Assembly (NCBI RefSeq): GCF_040024445.1
Contig: NZ_CP157276.1
Coordinates: 2,418,001-2,482,000 of the forward strand
DNA length: 64,000 nt
Direction of reading: 5' to 3'
Source of the DNA: Prescottella soli
GTDB taxonomy: Bacteria; Actinomycetota; Actinomycetes; Mycobacteriales; Mycobacteriaceae
Shown: positions 26,403 to 34,247 of the stretch, piece by piece
Layout: each line of letters starts with the position of its first letter
How positions within the stretch are numbered: position 1 is the first letter of the stretch
Notes under the pieces: generated by a model
Seen by the model: the letters and a program-made list of their open reading frames with translations, nothing else
What the model was told of the DNA's origin: nothing
The model's database searches: none
Translations under genes and position numbers: made by a program

Positions 26403-27380
26403 GTGCCTGATCTGTCTTCCCGTACCCCGAACCGCAGCGCCCTGAACCGGGCCGCGCTCGCCACCGCGGGCGCCGCCGCTCTGGGCATCGGCTACGCCTC
26501 GTTGATCGAACGCAACGCGTTCGCACTGCGAGAGGCGACCATGCCGGTCCTGGCTCCAGGCTCGGCGACCCTGCGGGTGCTGCACATCAGCGATCTGCAC
26601 ATGATGCCGAACCAGAAGCTCAAGCAGAACTGGCTGCGCGAGCTCGATCGGCTCGAGCCGGACCTCGTCGTGAACACCGGCGACAACCTGTCGCACCCCA
26701 GGTCCGTGCCGGCGGTGGTGCAGTCGATGGGCGGCCTGCTGGCGCGCCCGGGCCTGTTCGTGTTCGGCAGCAACGACTACTTCGCCCCGAAGCCGAAGAA
26801 CCCGTTCAAGTACTTCAAGAAGGAGCACCGCCGGGTGCTGGGCGCGCCGCTGCCGTGGGCGGACCTGCGGGCCGCCTTCACCGAGCGCGGCTGGCTCGAC
26901 GTCACCCACGTGCACCGCGACCTCGAGGTGGCGGGTGTGCGCATCGCGTCGGCCGGCGTCGACGACCCACACCTCAAGCGGGACCGCTACGACACCATCG
27001 CGGGCCCGCCGAATCCGCTCGCGCAGCTCAAGCTGGGCATCACGCACTCCCCCGAGCCGCGGGTCCTCGATCGGTTCGCCGACGACGGCTACGACCTGGT
27101 GCTGGCCGGGCACACGCACGGCGGCCAGCTGTGCCTGCCGTTCTACGGCGCGCTGGTGACGAACTGCCAGCTGGACCGCTCCCGCGTCAAGGGGCCGTCG
27201 CGCTGGGGCGCGCACATGCGGCTTCACGTGTCCGCGGGTGTCGGCACGTCGCCGTACGCGCCGGCCCGGTTCTGCTGCCGCCCCGAGGCGACGCTACTCA
27301 CTCTGGTCCCCGCACCCCGCGAGGACACCGCCACCGCGCGCGGCTCGGCGGCTGTGGAAGGCGCCGTTTTGGGCCGCTGA
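26403..27380 (+). CDS. Metallophosphoesterase (Rv3683-like)
   Basis: A 325-residue calcineurin-type phosphoesterase. Metal motifs in order are HISDLHMMP, NTGDNLSH, GSNDYF and AGHTHGGQ. The N-terminal hydrophobic stretch (about 15-32) suggests membrane attachment or export. GTG 26403 (or 26400) is chosen because a -10 box lies 6 nt before it; ATG starts further upstream would run through the promoter and the start of the opposite gene. The gene order ponA2 then this enzyme is conserved with M. tuberculosis, apart from the inserted genes. Confidence 0.9.
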   Translation: MPDLSSRTPNRSALNRAALATAGAAALGIGYASLIERNAFALREATMPVLAPGSATLRVLHISDLHMMPNQKLKQNWLRELDRLEPDLVVNTGDNLSHPRSVPAVVQSMGGLLARPGLFVFGSNDYFAPKPKNPFKYFKKEHRRVLGAPLPWADLRAAFTERGWLDVTHVHRDLEVAGVRIASAGVDDPHLKRDRYDTIAGPPNPLAQLKLGITHSPEPRVLDRFADDGYDLVLAGHTHGGQLCLPFYGALVTNCQLDRSRVKGPSRWGAHMRLHVSAGVGTSPYAPARFCCRPEATLLTLVPAPREDTATARGSAAVEGAVLGR

Positions 27381-27413
27381 CCAGCCGATTTAATCCCCGG
27401 TGAAACCGTGTTG

Positions 27414-27419
27414 TAAGCT
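27414..27419 (+). promoter_or_regulatory. -10 hexamer for tRNA-Pro
   Basis: TAAGCT, preceded by TG (extended -10), lies 16 nt before the mature tRNA 5' end. No clear -35 is visible. Confidence 0.4.
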
Positions 27420-27435
27420 ATCCAAGGTTCAACAC

Positions 27436-27512
<77 letters not shown>

Positions 27513-27836
27513 GTGAAGAACAGAAAGACCCCGTCCGACTCGTTCGGACGGGGTCTTTCTCTATTTGCATACGCATCTACGCCCGCACCGCACACCCTCG
27601 TGCACTTATGCGGAGGCCTCACCTCGTCGTTCTGTGCGGCGGCGGTTATCCAACGACTGGCGGACCTCTCGTTGCCGGATCGACCAACTCCCGCGGACAA
27701 CTTGACCTCCCGCGGACACGATCGTGGGCGCGACAGGTCAAGTCGGGCGCGGCATCGGGGCCGGAAGCGGACGTCAGCGCTGTTGCGTCACCGTCGACTA
27801 CTCGACCGAACTCCCGCCGGACGACCCCCGATCAAC
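27513..27836. other. Non-coding gap after tRNA-Pro
   Basis: Apart from the terminator at 27524-27560 no convincing gene is seen. The part 27690-27745 has a direct repeat CTCCCGCGGACA and a 9-bp inverted repeat ACTTGACCT (27700-27708) / AGGTCAAGT (27735-27743), possibly regulatory for the downstream lipoprotein gene. Confidence 0.4.
27524..27560 (+). terminator. Rho-independent terminator of tRNA-Pro
   Basis: AAAGACCCCGTCCGA (27524-27538), five-base loop, and the exact complement (27544-27558), followed by a pyrimidine-rich tail (CTCTATTTG). Confidence 0.85.
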
Positions 27837-27855
27837 ACAGGCTAGCCTGACCTAA
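27837..27855. promoter_or_regulatory. IdeR/DtxR-like iron box over a leaderless promoter
   Basis: The 19 bases ending at the A of the start codon match the IdeR consensus TTAGGTTAGGCTAACCTAA at 14 positions. A TAGCCT -10 hexamer (27843-27848) lies inside the box, 6 nt before the ATG. An iron-loaded repressor here would cover both promoter and start. Confidence 0.65.
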
Positions 27856-28895
27856 TGTTTGTTCGATCCTCGTTCCGCAGGCGGGCCTCTGTTCGCGTTG
27901 CGATGCTCGCCCTCGCGACCGTGTTCGCCGCCACCGCGTGCGGCTCCTCCGACAACGCGGCCGACGCCCCGGCCGGCAACACCGACGTCGCGACCGGCGG
28001 CCGCCTGTTCGCGACCGCCGACACCGCGACCGCGGCTCTCGGCAGCGACGCACAGCCCGGCCAGTTCCCGCGCACCGTCAAGCACGCGCTGGGCGAGACC
28101 GTCATCGAGAAGAGGCCGGAGCGCGTGGTCGTGCTCGACGGCGGCGAACTCGACGACGTCCTGTCGCTCGGCATCACCCCGGTCGGCATCGCGAGCCCGG
28201 AGGGCGCGTCGGGTCAGCCGTCGTACCTGGCCGACAAGCTGGCGGGCGTGCCGGACGTGGGCACCACCAACAACCTCAACCTCGAGGCGATCACCGCGCT
28301 GCAGCCCGACCTGATCCTGGGCAGCAAGCTGCGCGCCGACAAGCTGTACCCGCAGCTGTCGCAGATCGCGCCGACGGTGTTCAGCATCCGCCCGGGCTTC
28401 CCGTGGAAGGAGAACTTCCTGCTCGTCGCCGACACGGTCGGCGAGGAGACCAAGGCCGAGGCGGTGCTCAACGACTACCAGTCCCGCGCGAACGAGGTCC
28501 GCGACAGCATCCAGGGTGATCCGTCGATCTCGTTGGTGCGCTTCATGACCGGCAAGACCCGCCTGTACGGCAACCTGTCGTTCATCGGTGTGATCCTGCA
28601 GGACGTGGGCCTGCGCCGCCCGGACGTCCAGAACATCGAGGAACTCGCGGTCGAGGTGAGCCCGGAGACCATCACGCAGGCCGACGGTGACTGGATCTTC
28701 TACTCCACCTACGGCAAGCCCGATACCACCGCTCAGACCGAGGTGCTGGCCGGGCCGCTGTGGGCCGGCATGAACGCCGTGAAGAACGGCAAGGCCGTCC
28801 AGGTGTCGGACGAGACCTGGTTCCTGGCCCTGGGCCCGACGGGCGCGATGATCGTGCTCGACGACCTGCAGAACCTGTTGGGCGGCAAGCAGTAA
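27855..28895 (+). CDS. Iron-siderophore ABC transporter substrate-binding lipoprotein
   Basis: Extracytoplasmic binding protein of the FepB/FhuD class, 346 residues. An arginine-rich n-region, a hydrophobic core and a lipobox ending in Cys30 (VFAATAC) mark it as a lipoprotein. The periplasmic-binding-protein core shows PERVVVLDGGELDDVLSLGI and a C-terminal TWFLALGPTGAMIVLDDL. No permease or ATPase gene is adjacent, so its transporter partners lie elsewhere. The IdeR-like box over its promoter predicts repression in iron-rich conditions. A strong terminator follows at once. Confidence 0.9.
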   Translation: MFVRSSFRRRASVRVAMLALATVFAATACGSSDNAADAPAGNTDVATGGRLFATADTATAALGSDAQPGQFPRTVKHALGETVIEKRPERVVVLDGGELDDVLSLGITPVGIASPEGASGQPSYLADKLAGVPDVGTTNNLNLEAITALQPDLILGSKLRADKLYPQLSQIAPTVFSIRPGFPWKENFLLVADTVGEETKAEAVLNDYQSRANEVRDSIQGDPSISLVRFMTGKTRLYGNLSFIGVILQDVGLRRPDVQNIEELAVEVSPETITQADGDWIFYSTYGKPDTTAQTEVLAGPLWAGMNAVKNGKAVQVSDETWFLALGPTGAMIVLDDLQNLLGGKQ

Positions 28896-28906
28896 CCCCA
28901 CCCGGC

Positions 28907-28948
28907 ACGACGAGGCCCGGCACCGGATTCGGTGCCGGGCCTCGTCGT
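28907..28948 (+). terminator. 18-bp perfect hairpin terminator
   Basis: ACGACGAGGCCCGGCACC (28907-28924), loop GGATTC, exact complement (28931-28948), then TTATCG. It ends the siderophore-binding gene. Confidence 0.85.
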
Positions 28949-28954
28949 TATCGT
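28949..28954 (+). promoter_or_regulatory. -10 hexamer of a leaderless promoter
   Basis: TATCGT fits TANNNT and ends 6 nt before the ATG at 28961; it directly abuts the preceding terminator stem. Confidence 0.4.
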
Positions 28955-28960
28955 GATCCC

Positions 28961-29236
28961 ATGGACGGATCGCTGCGATTCCAGAAGGCTCTGCTCCAAC
29001 TCGATCACGGTCGGGTGCAGCGGGGCGAGGCCACTCTGCGCGAACTCCTCGACCACGAGCAGCCCGGTGTGATCCGGGTCCGCGCGCTCGTCGTCTACGG
29101 CGACCTGCTGCACCAGCTGGGACGGGCGGACGAGGCGGCCGCGCTCCTCGAGTCCGCAGTGCGGGAAGCCGCGGCTCTCGATGTCGACGACCTGCTCGAC
29201 GTGGAGCTGGAACGGGCCCGGGAGCTCTTGGAATGA
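28961..29236 (+). CDS. Small TPR-like protein
   Basis: A 91-residue all-helical protein. LRFQKALLQLDHGRVQRGEA and HQLGRADEAAALLESAV have the spacing of tetratricopeptide repeats, about two copies. It probably acts as a protein-binding scaffold; the partner is unknown. ATG 28961 has no ribosome site but a -10 box 6 nt upstream. The following 169 nt to the MepB-like stop codon show no gene. Confidence 0.65.
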   Translation: MDGSLRFQKALLQLDHGRVQRGEATLRELLDHEQPGVIRVRALVVYGDLLHQLGRADEAAALLESAVREAAALDVDDLLDVELERARELLE

Positions 29237-29405
29237 CCCTGGAATAACCTCGGCGGGGTCGTGGTTGAATGGTTCGGATCGGCGGTTCCGTGTCCCCCGG
29301 GCTCAATTTCACCGCCTCCGCAGAGTTCCGTTCGGCTGGAGCTGCGTTGCGCCTTTCGCCGTGAGGCGACCGAGCCGCCGGTCCACCTTCTTTCCGCTCC
29401 GCCGC

Positions 29406-29918
29406 TCAGACCGCGGCGAAGAGACAACCGGCCCGCTGCAGGTCGACGGCCGCTCCGTCACTCAGGTCGAGGAACCAGTCGCACTGCCACCCCTGGGAAC
29501 GCTTCGCCTGCGGGCTGCTGGTCGCCGACCACGGCGGATACACCCGGAACCCCCGCTTCCCGCCGGCACCACATACCGACACGACGCCGCGGGTGGCCAG
29601 TACCTCGTTCGGGAACACGAACGCACCGAAACGGTCGCCCTCCCGGGCGACGACCACCAGCGCGTCCATGTCGTCCTCGGCCGGGAACGGTTCCGTCGAC
29701 CCACCGGCCCCGCGACGCCACACGGAGACAAACAGCCCCACCTTCGTCGGCGTCAGCTTGCCGACCCGGAACCGGATGGTCGACTGGCCGAGGTCGGAAA
29801 CCGCGGCCCCGTACTCGGCGTTGTCGGGCTCCGACACAGCCGGTGAGCACTCGACGCCGAGACCAGCGAAGAGCCCCGTCAACAGGACCACATCGGGGTG
29901 GACCGCACCAGAAACCAC
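29406..29918 (-). CDS. MepB-family protein
   Basis: A 170-residue cytoplasmic protein. The run FRVGKLTPTKVGLFVSVWRR and the C-terminal RGFRVYPPW-SATSSPQAKRSQGWQ are the hallmarks of the MepB family, named after a gene in the staphylococcal mepRAB multidrug operon; its biochemical role is unknown. There is no mepA-type pump nearby. The start codon is ATG at 29918 or a nearby in-frame codon. It is 50 nt from the stop of the cholesterol oxidase gene on the same strand and might be its read-through partner. Confidence 0.8.
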   Translation of the reverse strand: MVSGAVHPDVVLLTGLFAGLGVECSPAVSEPDNAEYGAAVSDLGQSTIRFRVGKLTPTKVGLFVSVWRRGAGGSTEPFPAEDDMDALVVVAREGDRFGAFVFPNEVLATRGVVSVCGAGGKRGFRVYPPWSATSSPQAKRSQGWQCDWFLDLSDGAAVDLQRAGCLFAAV

Positions 29919-29968
29919 GACAACTCCAAGCGAATTCGGCCCCGCCTGAAACTACCCGCCGTCGCCCT

Positions 29969-31777
29969 CTACGGCAGCAGCCGGTCGTGGAAGCTGTTGG
30001 CGAAGATGCGGTGCGGGTCGTGGGCGTTCAGCGACGCCCGCGCCGCCGCCCAGTTGCCGGACGCCGGGATCCCGGTGGTGAAGGCGGCCGGGATGATCTG
30101 GCTCAGCCACTCGTCGTCACGATAGCCGCCCGCGCTCGTGAAGGCCCAGCCCTTTGCCCACTCGGACCGGAACGTCGCGTAGTCGCCCGAGAAGGTCTGG
30201 ACCATGAAGCGTTCCAGTTCCCGGAGGTACTCGGCCGCACCGACGGTCCCGGGCAGCGTGGTGACGTTCATCCAGATGCAGGTGTCCCACTCCGGGTGAT
30301 CCGGGCGCGGACGCACCGCAGACAGGTTCGGCGGGCCGGCCGATTCGACGAGAACCTCGGACTGGTCGTCGACGCTGCACATGCGCACCTCGAACGCGCA
30401 GTTGACGGGGTACTTACCCTGTGCCGCAAGCTCGGTCATCCGATTGTTGTGCCACGTCGTGACCTCGTTGATCGCCCGCTGGATGTTCGATCGCCTGGTC
30501 AGCACCACGCCACCACCGGCGACCACCCGGAGCGTGGTGTGGCGCAGATAGAACAGCACGTCCTTGGACCAGCCCCACAGGTCACCGGTGTTGGTGAGCG
30601 GGATACCGGCCTGGACCGCGGCGAGCTGCGCCGCGCCGAACGCGGGGGTCGCCGACTGCATGCCTTCCATGACCTGGCCGAGCGGTGTGGTGACGTACTC
30701 GGGAATGGCGTCGGTGAAGAAGTAGTTGTAGGGGCCGAACACTTCCCGTGACTGCGCCGGTTTGACCGGCGTCGGGGTCCAGACCTTGAGCCACGGCTTG
30801 TCGGTGAACGGGAACCAGATGGCCTCGACGCGCCCCGACTTCTCGACGTAGCTCTCGTAGGTGCGGCCCGGCGATCCCGCGGGCGCGAACATCTCCTGCC
30901 ACGGAACATCGAGGAACGTCTCGCAGCGGACGCGCGCGTTCGCACCGGCCTGCAGGGTCACCGAGGCGACGAAGGTGCGGCCCAGATGCGTCAGGAGCGC
31001 GGTGATCTCGGGCTGCTTGCGGGTGAACTCGCGCAGCACGTAGCGGCCCGCGGCGTCGTCCCACACCACGACGGTCATGGCCAGGATCAGGTTCGACAGG
31101 GAACCGAACGACTGACCGGGGGTCGCCTTCTCCCCCGGTGCCGGATAGGTGGCGCCGTGGGCACCGATGGCGAGGGCACCGGCGATCGACAGTTCACCGA
31201 TGGCGGGCGCGTTCGCCCAACCGAGACCCACCTTCTCGAGAGCGGTGAGAACCTCTTCGATCGTGGCGCCCGCCCCGGCCGTCACGCTCGCCGGGGTGCC
31301 GCTGGCATTCACGGTGACCGAGTTCAGGTTCGTCATGGTGTCGACGAGGACGACCTTCTCGACGCTCTCACCGGGCACCACCGTGAACGGACTCCAGCCG
31401 TGCATCGTGCCCTTGGCGCGAACCCGGTAGCCGTTGTCCTTGGCCCAGTTCGCGATCCGGACGACGTCGTCCGGGGTGCGCGCGGTCGCGGTCCACGCGG
31501 CATCGAACGCGATGTCCTTGGCCCAGTTCACGTACGCCTGCTGGGCGAGGGGGATGTCGTCGGGGAACGCCGGCGGGACCGGGAGGTTGGACACCGGGCC
31601 GCCCGAACCGGTGGAACCGCTGGAGCCGGCGGCCGGGAGGGCGAACGCCGGGGTCCAGCCCATGCCGGTCAGGGCGGCGGCACCCGCGGCGGCGCCGGCG
31701 GCGCGGCCGAGGAACCCCCTGCGGGACATACCGATACGCGCGTCACTCGTTGACAACGTGTTCTCGTCGGCATCCAC
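29969..31777 (-). CDS. Class II cholesterol oxidase (VAO-type flavoenzyme)
   Basis: Secreted flavoprotein oxidising cholesterol to cholest-4-en-3-one, 602 residues. A twin-arginine signal SRRGFLGRAAG precedes the VAO-fold FAD domain: the covalent-flavin histidine is in GTMHGWSP and the pyrophosphate loop in LSIAGALAIGAHGATYP. The C-terminal substrate domain resembles the Brevibacterium BCO2 enzyme. Some related oxidases act on other sterols or alcohols, so the substrate is inferred. The true start may be the ATG 16 codons in, next to the SRR motif. A Gly-Ser linker follows the signal peptide. Confidence 0.88.
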   Translation of the reverse strand: MDADENTLSTSDARIGMSRRGFLGRAAGAAAGAAALTGMGWTPAFALPAAGSSGSTGSGGPVSNLPVPPAFPDDIPLAQQAYVNWAKDIAFDAAWTATARTPDDVVRIANWAKDNGYRVRAKGTMHGWSPFTVVPGESVEKVVLVDTMTNLNSVTVNASGTPASVTAGAGATIEEVLTALEKVGLGWANAPAIGELSIAGALAIGAHGATYPAPGEKATPGQSFGSLSNLILAMTVVVWDDAAGRYVLREFTRKQPEITALLTHLGRTFVASVTLQAGANARVRCETFLDVPWQEMFAPAGSPGRTYESYVEKSGRVEAIWFPFTDKPWLKVWTPTPVKPAQSREVFGPYNYFFTDAIPEYVTTPLGQVMEGMQSATPAFGAAQLAAVQAGIPLTNTGDLWGWSKDVLFYLRHTTLRVVAGGGVVLTRRSNIQRAINEVTTWHNNRMTELAAQGKYPVNCAFEVRMCSVDDQSEVLVESAGPPNLSAVRPRPDHPEWDTCIWMNVTTLPGTVGAAEYLRELERFMVQTFSGDYATFRSEWAKGWAFTSAGGYRDDEWLSQIIPAAFTTGIPASGNWAAARASLNAHDPHRIFANSFHDRLLP

Positions 31778-31907
31778 CGATTCGACTCCGATCCTCTCGC
31801 CGGGAAGCGGCGCACCGAGCCTCGCCGCGTGATCTTCGAGTCAAACTAGAACAAGTTCGCTTTCGATGCCAGTGGTTCCGTAATTCTCGTCGGAGCGACT
31901 TTGCGAA

Positions 31908-32720
31908 CTACCGATCAACCGGGACCGAGTTGCGCAGCGCGTCGGTGATCGCCTCGGGCGCACCGTCCACCGCCCACACCGCGAGGCCGACGGCCGCGAT
32001 CGTCAGCAGCGGTCCCAGCACGGCCCGCTCGAAGCCGCCACCGGCCCGGATCGCGAGGAACGAGGGCAACCGAAGCTCCCACCATCGGCGTCCGCCGAGC
32101 GGGACGAACGGCGCCAGGAACGGCACTCCCTCCTTGGTGATCATGTCGCCGACGCAGTGCGTCGCACACCCCAACGCGACCGCGACGCCGAGTCCCGTCG
32201 ACCCCACCTGGTCGGGGAACCACTGCCACGTGAGGATCGACAGGAATGCCGAGGCCACGGTGACGACGAGCCACCCCTTGTCCCGCGCCCAGTCCCCGGC
32301 GAGGCCGCGCAAGGCCAGGCCGAGCGTGAAGAAGAGCGTGACGATGATAGCGGCGCGGCCGAACTGACCGACCAGCGCCGAGATCCCGGCGCCGAGCCCG
32401 ACCGCGAACAACGCCGTGTGCGTGAGGGTGCGGTGCCCACCGCGCCGATTGGGGTCCTTGCGGCCCTTCGTCACCCGGTACACGCCCAGCGACACCGAGT
32501 CGACGCCCGCCGCCAACGTCCTGGAGATCGGCCCGAACGAGCGCGCGACCGTGGACTGGGTGGTGTCGAGATCCGGCAGGAGCGCGGCGCCCGCACAGAC
32601 ACCCGCGAACGCGAACGTCTCGGCGGTCGAGGTGGGCCCGCCCCAGTCCGTCGGGAGCAGGTCTGCGACGGCGAGGCCGACGACAGCACCGGACATTGCA
32701 TGGGTAGCACCCATCACCAT
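31908..32720 (-). CDS. YdjM-type membrane metal-dependent hydrolase
   Basis: A 270-residue inner-membrane protein: several hydrophobic segments and histidine/aspartate motifs GATHAMSGAVVG, AALLPDLDTTQS, GHRTLTHTALFAVG and GCATHCVGDMITKEGVPFLAP, characteristic of the YdjM/DUF457 family. These residues suggest a metal-dependent hydrolase acting at the membrane. The start ATG at 32720 is followed by an in-frame ATG at 32714; neither has an ideal ribosome site. Divergent from the GPH transporter across 162 nt. Confidence 0.85.
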   Translation of the reverse strand: MVMGATHAMSGAVVGLAVADLLPTDWGGPTSTAETFAFAGVCAGAALLPDLDTTQSTVARSFGPISRTLAAGVDSVSLGVYRVTKGRKDPNRRGGHRTLTHTALFAVGLGAGISALVGQFGRAAIIVTLFFTLGLALRGLAGDWARDKGWLVVTVASAFLSILTWQWFPDQVGSTGLGVAVALGCATHCVGDMITKEGVPFLAPFVPLGGRRWWELRLPSFLAIRAGGGFERAVLGPLLTIAAVGLAVWAVDGAPEAITDALRNSVPVDR

Positions 32721-32870
32721 AGGGGGACAGCACCTTTCGAGCACCAACGACAGGACACCAACGGCGGAGGGATCCGGCGCGGCAGCCCCGGACCCCTCCG
32801 CGCAGACGCTAGCAACGACCACCGACACGCCCGTTCGACGGCCACGCCGGGCTGTCGCGGTGTTGCGGCC

Positions 32871-32876
32871 TAGATT
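32871..32876 (+). promoter_or_regulatory. -10 hexamer of a leaderless transporter promoter
   Basis: TAGATT fits TANNNT and ends 6 nt before the ATG at 32883. Confidence 0.5.
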
Positions 32877-32882
32877 GTCGCC

Positions 32883-34247
32883 ATGACGAGCACCTCCGCA
32901 CCCGCGGCGACACGGCTGAGCCCGGCGACGATCCGCGGCTACGCCCTGGGATCGGTCGGCACCGGCGGCTTCTCGACGCTTCCGGGACTGGTACTGGCGT
33001 ACTACCTCACCGACACGCTGGGGGTGGCGGCCGCCGTCGCCACCTTCGTGGTGTTCGCGCCCAAGGCGCTCGACGTGGTGCTCAATCCCGCGATCGGCTC
33101 GCTCAGCGACTCGTGGGCGCGCCGGACCGGCAGCCGACGGCTGTTCCTCACGATCGGCGCCGCGCTGCTGCCGGTGTTCTTCGCCCTCACCTTCGCGGTG
33201 CCGGACGGCGTGGACGCGACGGCTGGCGCGGTGTGGGTCGCGGTCGCGTTCATCGCGTCGGCGGTGGCGTTCAGCCTCTTCCAGGTCCCCTACATCGCGA
33301 TGCCGGCCGAACTCACCGACGACTACCACGAGCGGGCCCGGCTGATGGCGTGGCGCGTCGCCGTCCTCGGCGTCGCGATCCTGCTGTTCGGTGCCGGCGG
33401 TCCGGAACTGCGCGAACTCGGCGGGGGCGGGCGCTGGGGCTACCTCGTCATGGGCATCGTGGCCGGAGCGGTGCTGGGGCTCGGCATGTTTGCGGCGTCG
33501 CGCGTGGCACCGCGTCGTCCCCCGACGGAAGAGGTGCTCGGCGAGGGCGCGTCGTTCGCGGCATCGCTGCGTGTCGTCCGGTCCAGCCGGCCGTTCCGAA
33601 CGCTGTTGACGGCGTCCGCGCTGCAGGCGTTCGCGACCGGCACGATGCTCGCCGCCGCGCAGTACGCCGCCACGTACGTGCTCGGCAACGAGCGGTCGGT
33701 GTCGTTCCTGTTCGCCGCGCTCGTGGGCCCCGCGGTCGCGGTGATGCCGCTGTGGTCGCGGCTGGTCCGCTCGTGGGGCAAGCGTCGCGCCTACCTGCTG
33801 GCGTCGAGCCTGTTCCTCGCCGCGAACATCGCGCTGCTGGGACTGCTGGTGGGCGTCGGATGGTGGGTGTACGCGGTGGTCGCGGTCGCCGGCGTCGGCT
33901 ACGCGGGCATGCAGATGCTGGGCATGTCGATGCTGCCCGACGTCATCTCCGACCACGAGCGCAGCGAGGGCGGCACGGTGCGGGCCGGGGCGTTCAGCGG
34001 CGTGTGGACGGCGATGGAGACCATCGGCCTGGCGCTCGGTCCGGCGCTGGTCCTCGCAATCCTCGCGATCACCGGGTTCGTCTCGTCCACCGACGACCAG
34101 CACGCCGTCCAGTCCCAGACCGCGATCGACGGCATCGTCCTCGCCATCTCCGCGGCCCCCGCCATCCTCACCGCCCTCAGCATCGTCGCGCTGTCGCGAT
34201 ACCGACTCGCCGCCGAGGACGCCCACGCACAGAACGGAAGCCACTGA
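32883..34247 (+). CDS. GPH-family MFS transporter
   Basis: A 454-residue transporter with 12 membrane segments. The first loop motif DVVLNPAIGSLSDSWARRTGSRR and LFQVPYIAMPAELTDDYHERARLMAWR are hallmarks of glycoside-pentoside-hexuronide:cation symporters and related lipid transporters of the MFS_2 group. It ends in a TGATG overlap with a PLP decarboxylase, so transport and decarboxylation are probably linked. A substrate cannot be named: a sugar, an amino-acid-like compound or a phospholipid-type ligand all remain possible. Confidence 0.85.
   Translation: MTSTSAPAATRLSPATIRGYALGSVGTGGFSTLPGLVLAYYLTDTLGVAAAVATFVVFAPKALDVVLNPAIGSLSDSWARRTGSRRLFLTIGAALLPVFFALTFAVPDGVDATAGAVWVAVAFIASAVAFSLFQVPYIAMPAELTDDYHERARLMAWRVAVLGVAILLFGAGGPELRELGGGGRWGYLVMGIVAGAVLGLGMFAASRVAPRRPPTEEVLGEGASFAASLRVVRSSRPFRTLLTASALQAFATGTMLAAAQYAATYVLGNERSVSFLFAALVGPAVAVMPLWSRLVRSWGKRRAYLLASSLFLAANIALLGLLVGVGWWVYAVVAVAGVGYAGMQMLGMSMLPDVISDHERSEGGTVRAGAFSGVWTAMETIGLALGPALVLAILAITGFVSSTDDQHAVQSQTAIDGIVLAISAAPAILTALSIVALSRYRLAAEDAHAQNGSH

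Noticed and set aside
31908-34244. 778-codon extension of the YdjM-like gene
   Set aside because: Upstream part is antisense to the GPH transporter and lacks any family pattern.
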